Source of the DNA: Platanthera guangdongensis
Taxonomy: Eukaryota > Streptophyta > Magnoliopsida > Asparagales > Orchidaceae
DNA length: 64,000 nucleotides
Assembly (NCBI GenBank): GCA_039583875.1
Contig: CM077151.1
Span: 111,618,609 to 111,682,608 of the forward strand
Direction: 5' to 3'
Shown: positions 31,748-41,840 of the stretch, in pieces
How the letters are laid out: every line of letters begins with the position of its first letter
How positions within the stretch are numbered: the stretch's first letter is position 1
Notes under the pieces: generated by a model
Told to the model about the DNA's origin: nothing
The model's database searches: none
Seen by the model: the letters and a program-made list of their open reading frames with translations, nothing else
Program-made: the position numbers and the translations under genes

Positions 31748-33621
31748 TGTAACGACCTGGCCCACGGAACGCTCGCCGACCACAAGCATTGTTACAGGGC
31801 TACAACCCATGACACCCCAACCCATCTCCGGCCTGTTTATCAGCACGGTAGGTTGTTGAGGCGGGGCTTCGATCCCACGACATCCTTGATAAGGTGCCTT
31901 AAACCGCAACCCCATCACCAACTGAGCTGCAGCTCAGTTGGTGATGGGGTTGCGGTTTAAGGCACCTTACCAAGGAGGTCGTGGGATCGAAGCCCGCCTC
32001 AACAACCTACCATGCTGATAAACAGGCAGGAGATGGGTTGGGGTATCATGGGTTGCAGCCATGTAACAATGCTTGGGGTCGGCGAGTGTTCCGTGGGCCG
32101 GGTCGTTACATAAAAAGTGCACTTTTTATGTAACGACCTGGCCCATGACACGCTCGCTGACCCCAAGCGTTGTTACAGGGCTGCAGCCCATGACACCACC
32201 AACCCATCTCCGGCCTATTTATCAGCACGGTAGGTTATTGAGGCGGGGCTTCGATACCACGACCTCCTTGATAAGGTGCCTTAAACCGCAACCCCATCAC
32301 CAACTGAGCTGCAACACAGTTGGTGATGCGGGGTGTTGAAGGTGCCTTGTTAAGGAGGTGCTGGGTTCGAAACCTGGTATTCTCAAAAACCCGCCGTGCT
32401 AAGAAATAGGCTGGAGAGGGGTTTGGGTGGCAGGGGCTGCAGCCCTGTAACGTCACTTAGGGTCGCCGAGCGTGTCGTGGGTCGGGTCATTACTTAAAAA
32501 GTTCACTTTTTAAGTAACGACCCGCCCCACGGCACGCTCGCCGACCCCAAGCGACGTTACAGGGCTGCAGCCCGTACCACCCAAACCCCTCTCCAGCCTA
32601 TTTCTCAGCACGACGGGTTTTTGAGAATACCAGGTTTTGAACCAAGCACCTCCTTAACAAGGCACCTTCAACAACCCTCATCACCAACTGTGTTGCATCT
32701 CAGTTGGTGATGGGGTTGCGGTTTAAGGCACCTTATCAAAGAGGTCGTGGGATCGAAGCCCCGCCTCAACAACCTATCGTGCTGATAAACAGGTCGGAGA
32801 TGGGTTGGGGTGTCATGGGATGTAGCCCTATAACAACGCCTGGGGTCGGCGAGCGTGTCGTGGGCCGGGCCGTGCACTTTTTATGTAACGACCCGGCCCA
32901 CGACACGCTCGCCGACCCCAAGCGTTATTACAGGGCTGCAGCCCATGACACCACAACCCATCTACGGCCTGTTTATCTGCACGGTAGGTTGTTGAGGTGG
33001 GGCTTCGATACTACGACCTCCTTGATAAGGTGCCTTAAACCGCAACCCCATCACCAACTGAGCTGCACCTCAGTTGGTGATGAGGGTTGTTGAAGGTGCC
33101 TTGTTAAGGAGGTGCTGTGTTCAAAACCTAGCATTCTCAAAAACCCGTCGTGCTGAGAAAAAGGCCGGAGAGGGGTTTGGGTGGCATGGGCTGCAGCACT
33201 ATAACGTCGCTTGGGGTCGGCGAGCGTGCTGTGGGCCGGGTCGTTACTTAAAAAGTGCACTTTTTAAGTAACGACCCGGCCCACAGCACGCTCGCCGACC
33301 CCACACGACGTTACAGGGCCACAGCCCATGCCACCCAAACCCCTCTCCGGCCTATTTCTCAGTACGGCGGGTTTTGAGAATGCCAGGTTTCGAACCCAGC
33401 ACCTCCTTACCAGGGCACCTTCAACAGCCATCATCACACCAGCTCAGTTGGTGATGGGGTTGTGGTTTAAGGTACCTTATCAAGGAGGTCGTGGGATCGA
33501 AGCCCCACCTCAACAACCTATCGTGCTGATAAACAGGCCGGAGATGTGTTGGGGTGTCATGGGCTGCAACACTATAACAACGCTTGGGGTCGGCGAGCGT
33601 GTCGTGGGCCGGGTCGTTACA
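31748..33621. repeat. Foldback array: ten alternately inverted ~185-bp units, TSD CTACC
   Basis: The block starts TGTAACGACC and ends GGTCGTTACA and is flanked by CTACC at 31743-31747 and 33622-33626. Units alternate in orientation, with centres near 31930, 32119, 32311, 32503, 32695, 32874, 33066, 33257 and 33440. Two subtypes exist: type I (GGTTGCGGTTTAAGGCACC.., GTGGGATCGAAGCCC) and type II (GTTGAAGGTGCCTTGTTAAGG.., GGGTTCGAAACC). Neighbouring units meet tail to tail through AT palindromes such as TAAAAAGTGCACTTTTTA (32111-32128), and head to head through CAGTTGGTGA arms. Any transcript across it could fold into long double-stranded RNA. I do not recognise it as a known family. Confidence 0.9.
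33067..33257 (+). repeat. Example type II unit with tRNA-like head
   Basis: CTCAGTTGGTGATGAGG resembles a pol III box A in tRNA D-arm context. CCTTGTTAAGG can form a small stem where an anticodon arm would be. Its box B is mutated (GTGTTCAAAACC), but the sister unit 32312-32503 has GGGTTCGAAACC. A tail ending GTCGTTACTTAAAAAG follows. The acceptor stem is not formed, so it is tRNA-like, not a tRNA gene. Confidence 0.6.
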
Positions 33622-34883
33622 CTACCTCATCGTCATCGTCGTCATCCGCATGTTGTCCATGCCTCGTAAGGGAATATATAATGACACCCCGGCCCTGACG
33701 GGCGGTGACGAGGCAGAGGGATCGAAGACTAGCCATAGTGATAGGCACGGTCTTCATGACCACGATCATCGGGGGAAGGGAAGAGAATATGTTCATATTC
33801 TTCGCCAGGCGGGTAATGTAGGGTACTACAAAGATAGACTCTATGCGTGAGTTGTCAGCCTGGTGAAGGATGAACTGTACGAGCATATAACCCAGATGGA
33901 TGCGCTAACGTGACGACATACTATAAAGATAGAGAACATCCTGCCTACTAACAACTCCAGAGCTTTCGCCCCGGCCACTCAAGGTGTGACTCAGAAGAGG
34001 TTGTAGGTAGTGGAGGGCGGGAGAATGCAACTTGGAGGCCTTAGACCTCTTAGCCGCATATGGTTGAAGGTCAAAAGTATGTCGGGCCCAGATATTGGCG
34101 GCATGGTCACGAGTGGGGAGGTCAAATTGAATCTCGAGGTAGGTGGCACTAAAGAGGAACGAGTCCTCATACGCCCCTAAGTATTCGGTGAACTGGAGAA
34201 GGGAGAGTGTATAAGTAGTGCCTGCTACTCGAAATGAGATGATCCCCTCTTGCGTGTTTGCATGTTCAGTCAAGGCAGGTCTAAGTTAAAATAAAAAGAA
34301 GACATGAACTCGAGCGTGAGTTCCTTAAATTCTAGTTCCTCTATAGCAAAAAATTGTTGCCACCCCACAACAGATATAAACTCCCTAACATCTCCCACTA
34401 GATTTATTTCCTCCAAGATGCTCCAGTCAATCGATCGAATGTCCTGATACTTTTTCAACTGAAGGCAGTTGTAGCGGTGGATGTGTGCTGGATGCATGAA
34501 TTCCAGCAGCGCAGCGGCGTCGTGCCTTTCCTTAGACAATGCCTAGAGATCCGAGAGACGACGGTGACCGCCTTGGGCATGTCCTGAAGACATGATCTAT
34601 GGACAAATACGAGGATTTTTAAGACATGAAGAAGGACTAAAAGGAGGAAAAACGAGGAAAGAAATAAGAAGAAGGGGAAGAGAGTGGAGTAGAAGAAGAA
34701 GTTGAAAAAAAAACGAACGTAATCACAAAAATGTTTACCTAGGAGTATAGATTGCTACGAGAGGAGGCGAATCCAAGCACGTTGAAGGCCAAAACCTCAA
34801 CCGGCTTTGAAAGAGAGGTAGTGTAGGAGGAAATGAAGTTTGGAAACCAGGGGAGGGAGATGAAGATGACAAGTACTCAACCC

Positions 34884-35490
34884 TATATAAAGAAGTCAAA
34901 CACGGGTTGACAAACGTCCGTGTGTTCACCCGTGTTAAGGAATCTTTACCGCGTGGAACACAGGTATCGACGAGACGTGTGGTCAAACTTCACGGGAAAG
35001 AAACACGTCCGGAGGACACAGTCAACAACACGGGCGTGTCTCGACTAATGTCCTGCTCGGGCACAGTGCATTAAAATACACACGGGTAATGACACAGATG
35101 TATAGGTATCCGTGTCCTTCTCGGGATATACTTCATCGAACGACGACATGGGGGAGAAAACGGCCTGGTGGCTTGCCGTGTCCTTCTCGGGATGAATATC
35201 GTCGAATAGTGACACGACACATAATACGGTAGGGTGGCTAGCGGTGTCCTTCTCGGGATGAATATCGTCGAATAGCGACACGGCGCTGAACACGGTCGGG
35301 TGACTACCCATGTCCTGCTCGGGATAAACTTCGTCAATACAAGAATAGGCACACGGGCATTAACATGGGTGTGTGTTTAGATGTGTGGTGCTCGGGAAAA
35401 AATGACCCACTCATTTTTTAACAGAACATGGCTGGGTCCAAGGGGATATTATGGACACGACAATGCACACATGCTTGTTGTTACCCGTGT
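34884..35490 (-). promoter_or_regulatory. Athila-B internal promoter: ACACGGGT cluster plus TATA box
   Basis: On the minus strand a cluster of CCGTGTCC, ACACGGG and CACGGGT elements (35490-34895) is followed by TTTATATAG (TATATA at 34889-34884) about 290 bp ahead of the ATG at 34593. AACACGGGT (34899-34907) faces ACCCGTGTT (34928-34936). Downstream on the minus strand CTCCTAG|GTAAAC near 34739 looks like a splice donor ahead of a pyrimidine-rich stretch, so the ORF may have had a leader intron. Function inferred. Confidence 0.6.
35095..35345 (-). repeat. 66-bp tandem repeat, ~3.8 copies
   Basis: GTGTCCTTCTCGGGAT recurs at 35112, 35178, 35244 and (variant) 35310, a strict 66-bp period. As 66 is 22 codons, two minus-strand frames stay open with 22-residue repeats (SLFDDIHPEKDT in one). 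It is part of the ACACGGG motif cluster; I do not call a protein. Confidence 0.88.
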
Positions 35491-35719
35491 CCTCCTCTGA
35501 ATTGGGAATTTCCTCCTAAGTGATTTTTATTAAAAAAAATTTTACATTAAAAACTAACTAGACTTATACTAAAAATTTTATAAACTTAGAAATATTACTA
35601 CATTTTACGTAATCCTAGTCTAGACGGAGGCATGTTTCTTGACGAGCGAAATCTTGAGGAAGCACACCGTAGTAAAGTTTTAATCGGTGCCCATTGACTT
35701 TAAAATCACCCTTCTTTGA

Positions 35720-36930
35720 GGAATCGTTCTTTGACTTGGAAGGGTCAGGACCACTTAGACCTTAACTTCCCTGGGAATAAACGCAGTCTGGAATTAAAAA
35801 GGAGGACTTGGTCACCTTTTGTGAATGTCTTAGGTTTGCGAAGTGGACAGTCATGGAATAGTTTTGTATTCTCCTTATAAATCCGACATTTCTCGTAAGT
35901 CATGGTTCTCCACTCATCTAATTCGTTAAGCTGAAGTTTTCGTTTCTCCCCTATAGAATATGTGTCAAAATTCAAAGAGCGTATTGCCCAATACGACTTG
36001 TGTTCTAATTCTATAGGCAAGTGACATGATTTACCATAGACTAATCTAAAGGGGGTGTTCCCTATAGGTGTTTTGAAGGCATTCCTATATGCCCACAAAG
36101 AATCGTTTAGTTTCCTAGACAATTGCTTCTTATTCCCTTATATAGATTTGTCTATGATCCTCTTAAGTTCTCTATTTGAAACTTCAACTTGACCACTAGT
36201 TTGTGGATGATAAGGAGTGGATATCCTATGCGTAACTCCATATTTTTGTTATACTTTATCTAGCTGTAGATTACAAAAATGTGAACCCCTATCGCTAATA
36301 AGTGTACGTGGTGTGCCAAATCGTTCAAATAAGTTTTTCAAAAATTGGAGTACTACTCTACTATCATTAGTAGGCAAAGCTTGTTCTTCAACCTACTTTG
36401 ATAAATAATCTACAGCTACCAAAATATATTTATTCCCGTAAGAAACTGGAAACGGCCCCAGAAAGTCAATCCCTCATACATCGAATACTTCACATTCAAG
36501 AATAAATTTTTGCGGCATTTCATGTAATTTAGATATATTACCTAATTTCTGACAAGAATCACATGAAAGAACATACCTTTGGGAATCCCTAAATAGAAGA
36601 GGCCAATAAAAACAACAATTAAGAAGCTTTTTGGCTGAGCGATTTGCTCCATAGTGACCACCAGCAGGACCTGAATGACACTGCTCCAGGATTTTCCAAC
36701 CCTCCTCCGTTGATACACACCTTCGTATAATAGAATCTATACATATCCGAAAAAGAAAGGGGTCCTCCAAGAAGTAATATTTCAAGTCAGAGAAAAAATT
36801 TTTTTTCTGCTGATATGAAAATTTTTTTGGAAGGACCATAGCCACAAAATAGTTTGCATAATCGGCAAACCACGGATAATCAGGATTTATATATGTAGAT
36901 AAAGAAAATAACGATTCCTCAGGGAATGTA
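35720..36930 (-). pseudogene. Athila-B integrase pseudogene
   Basis: Minus strand: zinc region CHSGPAGGHYGANRSAKK and CDSCQ, core [33 protein letters not shown] and [17 protein letters not shown], then [20 protein letters not shown] and a C-terminal domain ([21 protein letters not shown]) ending near 35745. A TGA replaces Trp before GIDF (36475-36473), and further stops occur in the core. Confidence 0.88.
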
Positions 36931-37400
36931 TCAGAAATCTCAGATTCATCTCACATTGCTCGTAGTCGTTTTTCTAAACGTGAGAGATGGTCTGCCGCCA
37001 AGTTTTCTGCTCCTCGTGTATCCCTAATTTCCAAATCAAATTCTTGCAATAAAAGAACCCAATGGATTAAACGAGGCTTTGCATCCGCTTTGGCTATCGA
37101 ATATCTAAGGGCAGAGTGATCTGTGTATACTACCACCTTAGACAATGTTAAATAGGATCTAAATTTATCAAAGGCAAATACCACTGCTAGAAGTTCTTTT
37201 TCCGTAGTTGTATAATTCTCCTACACATTATTATGTGTTTTGCTAGCATAATATATAGGGTGAAAGTGTTTGTTTCGGTGTTGTCCTAAAACAGCTCCTA
37301 CTGCAAAACTGCTAGCGTCACACATGATCTTGAATGGCTGAGAAAAATTGGGTGCGATCATAATAGGAGAATTAATTAATCTTTTTTTAAGAACTCAAAG
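36931..37400 (-). pseudogene. Athila-B RNase H pseudogene
   Basis: A minus-strand open stretch 37184-36951 carries [40 protein letters not shown] and [17 protein letters not shown]. The N-terminal half (CDASSFAVGAVLGQ-type block near 37320) is degraded. Confidence 0.83.
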
Positions 37401-38348
37401 GCATGTAGACACTCTTGTTCAAAAATAAAAGGTGTGTCTTTTTCTAAAAGGCTAGTAAGTGGTTTAGCGATTTTAGAGAAGTCTTTACTAAACTGGCAGT
37501 AAAATCCAGCGTGTCCAAAGAAACTTCTCACCGCCTTAACGAAGGATGGTGGTGGTAATTTTTCTATGGTTTCAATTTTCGCTCAATCTACTTGAATTCC
37601 TTGGCTTGAGATTTTATGGCCAAGTACTAACCCTTCTTGCACCATGAAATAACACTTCTCCCAACTAAGCACCAGTTTTGTTTCCTGACACCTCCTAAGA
37701 ACTTTTTCTAAATTATTCAAACACAAATCAAATGAGTCACCAAAAATAGAGGAATCATCCATAAACACTTCTATAATATCTTCAACATATTCATTAAAGA
37801 TGTATAACATGCATCTTTAGAAATTGGCAGGTGCATTATATAAATCGAATGGCTACGTCTATAGGAAAAGGTACCAAATGGGCAAGTGAATGTTGTTTCT
37901 CCTAGTCTTCTGGTGCTATAAAAATTTAGAAATATCTAGAAAGTTCATCTAGAAAACAATAATAAGAATGTCCTGATAAACGTTCTAATATTTGGTCAAT
38001 GAAAGGAAGAGAAAAATGGTCTTTCCTAGTGGCATCGTTTAACTTACTATAGTCAATATAGACACGCCAACCTATTACCATTCACATTGGAATTAATTCA
38101 TTCTTATCATTTGCTACCACTGTTAGACTACCCTTCTTAGGAACGACTTGTACAGGACTAACCCATGAACTATCCGAAATAGTGTATATCATTCCAGAAT
38201 ATAACAACTTAACAATCTCAGCCTTAACTACCTCTTTCATATTTGGGTTTATCCTACATTGCGGTTGAATAGATAGTTTATAGTTTTCTTCCAAAAGGAT
38301 CTTGTGAGTGCAAAAACTAGGATTAATGCCTTTTATATCAGATATTTG
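37401..38348 (-). pseudogene. Athila-B reverse transcriptase pseudogene
   Basis: Minus strand pieces: LSIQPQCRINPNMKEVVKAE and SSWVSPVQVVPKKGSLTVV (38294-38082), then a broken fingers/palm, and EVFMDDSSIFGDSFDLCLNN (FMDD about 37765-37754) followed by EGLVLGHKISSQGIQVD. Stops and frame shifts throughout. Confidence 0.86.
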
Positions 38349-39643
38349 TCATGTTATTGCACCTTTACATTTCTTCAGCACAGTTATTAATTTAGCTTTT
38401 TCCGTATTAGAAAGATTAGAGGAGATAATAACTTGGTAAGAAGAATTATTTCCTAAGAATGCATACTCAAGATAATCTAGTAATTTTTTTAGTTCTACTA
38501 TCGGTGGATCCTTAGAATTATTCTTAAGACCTTCACGATCTCCTTGTGTAATCAAACAATTGTCAGTCGTTCTATTCATCGAAACGCAATTATTTAGAAA
38601 AAATAAATGTTCAACAATGTCTTCACTTTTTTCATCTTCAAGATAACAGTTAGTGATGCAAATTTCTAAAGGATCTCTATAATATAAATTAGAATTCATA
38701 GAAGTCATAAAATTATCAACGCCATGAGAAAAATAGCAATAATCGTCATTATCTAAGGATTGTTTCATTGTATTGCCAATTTCAAAAGTGACTTCATCTT
38801 CCCCTACTCGCAAAATTAATTTACCATCAAAAACATCAATAAGAGCTCTAGATGTTGCTAAGAATGGACGACCTAGTATGAGTGGCACTTCGATATTTTC
38901 GTCCATATATAGAATAACACAATCGGCAGGAAATATAAACCTATCTACCTTAACCAACACTTCCTCTACTATTTCTCTAGGGTACTTAACCGATCGATCT
39001 GCTATTTGAATACTCATTCTAGTTTGGCTAAGTTCTCGTAGACCTAGTTTCCAATATAGTTTATAAGACATTAAGTTTATGCTAGCTCCTAAGTCTGCTA
39101 AAGCTTTATTTACTTGTAAATCACCGATTAAACATGGAATTGAAAATGAACCGGGATCCTTAAGTTTTTGTGGTAATTTGTTTTGCAAAATAGCGGAACA
39201 TTCTTTACTAAGTGTTACTAAAGATAATTCTTCTATTTTATTTTTATTTGAGATTAAGTCTTTAAGAAATTTAGCATACTTAAGCATTTGAATGATTTCA
39301 GAAAAAGGTAAATTGACATGTAATTGTTCAAACATAGATAAGAATTTACCATATTGCACATCCATGCACTCCTTGTTAAGCTTTGTTGGATATGACATTG
39401 CTGGTTGATACTCCATTGGTTTCACGTTCATCTCGTTCGGTCCTTTGCCTCTAGACTCCTCTTTGGGTGCTTCCTTTGTAAGCCTTTGGTCTTGTAACTC
39501 CTTTCCACTCCTAAATTGGATGGCTTTTGCATGCTCCTTCGAGTTTGTCTCAGTATTACCTGGAAGTGTTCCTTGTTGCCTTTCAGATACCATCCTTGCA
39601 AGCTGACCAATCTGGTTCTCCAAATTACGAATTGAGCCGTCTT
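38349..39643 (-). pseudogene. Athila-B gag C-terminus and protease, one open frame of 424 codons
   Basis: On the minus strand 39623-38349 is open: ENQIGQLARMVSERQQGTLP (gag end), AIQFRSGKEL, a spacer, LQNKLPQKLKDPGSFSIPCL, the protease core ADLGASINLM (about 39100), PLILGRPFLATSRALIDV, and an acidic linker toward RT. The frame begins where Tat-A interrupts gag; the first half of gag lies beyond Tat-A at 52846-53502. Confidence 0.9.
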
Positions 39644-40398
39644 TTTTAACCCCTCAGTCCGCAACATCCTGCAAGATGCCAAACCCCCCCCCCCCTTTCA
39701 AAAGAAGCGGACGCGATTTGTCAGTTCGCCCAGTGCGGCAATGTCACCAATCGAACACCAAGGATGGTACCCCAGCAGCGGACGCAAGAACCTATCCGCT
39801 CAGTCCGCCAGGACTGGGATATCAGATTCTCTGCAGCGGCGGACGCACTGTCTCATCCGCCGAGGCCGCCGCCCTCCAGCAGGATCGCGCCCAGCAGCGG
39901 TGGAAGCTCCAGTCTGCGAGCCCAGTCCGCCCCTTCTACGCAGACTGGCATGTTCTTTCTTTTTGCTTCCCGTCACCGCTGCCCGGTTCTCCTGTACCCC
40001 GGGCAGTCGGTTATTTTAGCCCTGCCCGTTTGGGCAGGCTCCCTATCCTATAAATAGTGGGAGGTGGTGCACCCAAGGCACGCTGATTCGGACCCAGGAG
40101 CCTACTTGTTACAGGCTGCGGACTCGAATCTTGTGCCTTGCGGACTCCCCCTCGCTCTGCTCTTGTCAACCTTTTCCTTTCACTTGTAACCCAATCCTTC
40201 TTCAATCAAGGGAAAGCCCGTCGCAAGAGAGGCATTCAGGCCACGACGGGCGAAGTCTGTTGTTGCCGTGGCTCACGGCCCTGCTCTTCTTCCTGCCCTC
40301 ATCCGCTTAGTAGATTACTACTCGCAGTCTCCCTATTCCCCGGTGTTTGAACCGTTAGCTGGTGGTGCTCGAGCCCTCTGTGTTTTTGTGCATCAACA
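39644..40398 (+). repeat. Tat-A 5' LTR
   Basis: Starts TTTTAACCCC (the other LTR has TGTTAACCCC) and ends GCATCAACA. It contains a run of C at 39687-39700, the GCGGAC cluster, a CCTGCCC-GTTT-GGGCAGG hairpin at 40022-40039 and TATAAATA at 40049-40056. No convincing primer site follows (GTTAACACGCGACC), which I could not match to a tRNA. Confidence 0.93.
39690..40056 (+). promoter_or_regulatory. Tat-A LTR promoter: GCGGAC/GTCCGC cluster plus TATA box
   Basis: GCGGAC, TCCGCC and related elements in both orientations fill 39709-39950, for example AGCGGA (39777-39782) facing TCCGCT (39795-39800). TATAAATA stands at 40049-40056. Confidence 0.7.
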
Positions 40399-40450
40399 GT
40401 TAACACGCGACCTTCAGATCTGAGTAGTGTTTTGAAATCAACGGACAGAA

Positions 40451-41840
40451 ATGTCAGACCGCAGAGCCCGCTCCTCAGACCGCTCCAGCTCTTCAGAGGA
40501 CTCTCTATGGGATGCGATTGAGCATGCTCGTATTGAGGCCGAGTAGTCCCGCCAGCAGACTGCCAGCGTCTCGATGCAATCAGCCAAGCTCTGCTCGCGC
40601 TGGCCCAGCGGCTTGCTCCTCAGGCCGCAGCGGACCCAGCGGGACCGCCAGTCCGCCAGACCCCAGCTCGGCAGTCGCCAGCAACTCCTCAGAACCCTGC
40701 TCAGTCCGTTGCCCCTCTGCGCCCTCAGGAGGAGCAGTTTGCTTTCAGAAATTTCTTCAGAGAAGCTGCCAGGGGCACTCCAGCCCGCCAGCTTCATTTT
40801 GCTGACCGCCATTCCGCCGAGCCCGTGGACTCCCCGGCTCCAGTCCGCCCCTTCTACCCCGCAGAGTTCGAGACCCCGTCTCCCTTTGTTGACCGAATCC
40901 GATGGGAATCGGCTCCGAGCAACTTCAGGGAGCCTCGTATCCCATTCTATTCAGGAGGAACTGATCCAGTCTCTCACCTCCAAGCATTTGAGGGGGCAGT
41001 TGCTTTGAGATGCCTCTCAAATGTTATCAAGTGTAAACTCCTGGTTACCACTCTCGAAGGACAGGTGAGAGAGTGGTTCTACGAGCTGCCTTCGGGCACA
41101 ATCTCTTCTTTCGCAGAGCTTTGTAGCCAGTTGTTGCTGAGGTTTGCTACCTCGAGGAAGAGGAAGAATGGGCCAGCTGCCCTATTTGAAATCAAGCAAT
41201 GGGATAATGAATCAGTGGCGCGATTCGTTGATCGCTTTCAGAGAGAGATCCAAGGGGTCAGGAATGTAAACCCCGATTATTATAAGGTCGCCTTGATCCA
41301 TGGCCTCCGGGAAGGCCCTCTGAAGTTTAAATCAACAACTAAGGCACCTGAGACTTATCAAGAGTTAATGGACATGGTCAACCGTTTCATTGAAGGAGAA
41401 AATGCCAATAAAACCTATGTCTCATCCCTGACAGCCAAGGCTGAAGGAAGGGATGCCTCCGCTTCCTCCTCTCGTAGCAAGCCCCCTCGCCTAGACTTCC
41501 AGCCTCCATCTCAAAGAGGCAGGAACTTCCGCAACAAGAAACCTTTCCAAGGCCATCAACAGTTTCATGAGCAGAGACTGCCGTTGGCCGCCACTCCCGC
41601 CGTTCCATTGCAAGCTCTTCCCATCCTCCAACAAGCAGCCTTGCCTGCTCCGATCCAATCTGATGCAAGCCCTATGGAGGACATTGTAGATTTGGACCTT
41701 GACGAAGTCATCCAGAGCTTGCAAAGGCAATCAGAAGAAAAAAGGCAAGAGCCTCAGAAAATGTGGAAGCCAAGGAATAATGCATAATTTTGCCAGTTCC
41801 ACAAAGAAAAGGGCCATCTGACCGAGGACTGCAAGGCCCT
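40451..41840 (+). pseudogene. gag: Tat-A gag pseudogene
   Basis: ATG 40451 (MSDRRARSSDRSSSSEDSLW) runs into a TAG at about 40546; a frame change there opens the main frame, read as LDAISQALLALAQRLAPQ and on to 41787. The capsid domain spans 40850-41400 (FYSGGTDPVSHLQAFEG, VREWFYELPSGTISSFAEL, FQREIQGVRN, YKVALIHGLREGPLKF). A basic, Gln/Pro-rich tail follows. TAA at 41785-41787 lies just before a zinc-knuckle-like CQFHKEKGHLTEDC. Confidence 0.88.

Larger units (their letters stand above)
31579..34593 (-). pseudogene. ATHILA-type ORF downstream of pol, split by the foldback array
   Basis: ATG at 34593 (MSSGHAQGGHRRL), in-frame TAG at 34545-34543, then FMHPAHIHRYNCLQLKKYQDI, VVGWQQFFAIEELEFKELTLEF, a frame change near 34270, ISFRVAGTTYTLSLLQFTEYLGAY, LSGRGESSGVVSRQDVLYLY, a second frame change near 33900, and FIVVPYITRLAKNMN-like sequence ending in an Asp run. 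These blocks recall the ATHILA ORF-1 family (IsFRL..LS...LG, FGRG.S.GVV.R.....L). The coding stops at the array (33621-31748) and resumes at 31747 with VDPDLDEPLVPLE, ending TGA or equivalent near 31579. Its role in the element is unknown. Confidence 0.78.

Noticed and set aside
31748..33621. Cluster of tRNA genes
   Set aside because: Box A/B-like sequences are present but acceptor stems and a proper anticodon arm are not formed, and the units alternate in an inverted array.
31748..33621. Cassandra-type TRIM with 5S-derived promoter
   Set aside because: No 5S rRNA box sequence is visible and the repeats are inverted, not direct LTRs.
39676..40350. Several overlapping ORFs of 60-125 codons in the Tat-A LTR (and the same in 51894-53127)
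   Set aside because: GC-rich LTR sequence is open in all three frames; the ORFs recur in both LTRs only because the LTRs are copies.
40399..40420. Primer binding site of Tat-A
   Set aside because: GTTAACACGCGACCTTCAG does not match the 3' end of any plant tRNA I can recall, so no call was made.
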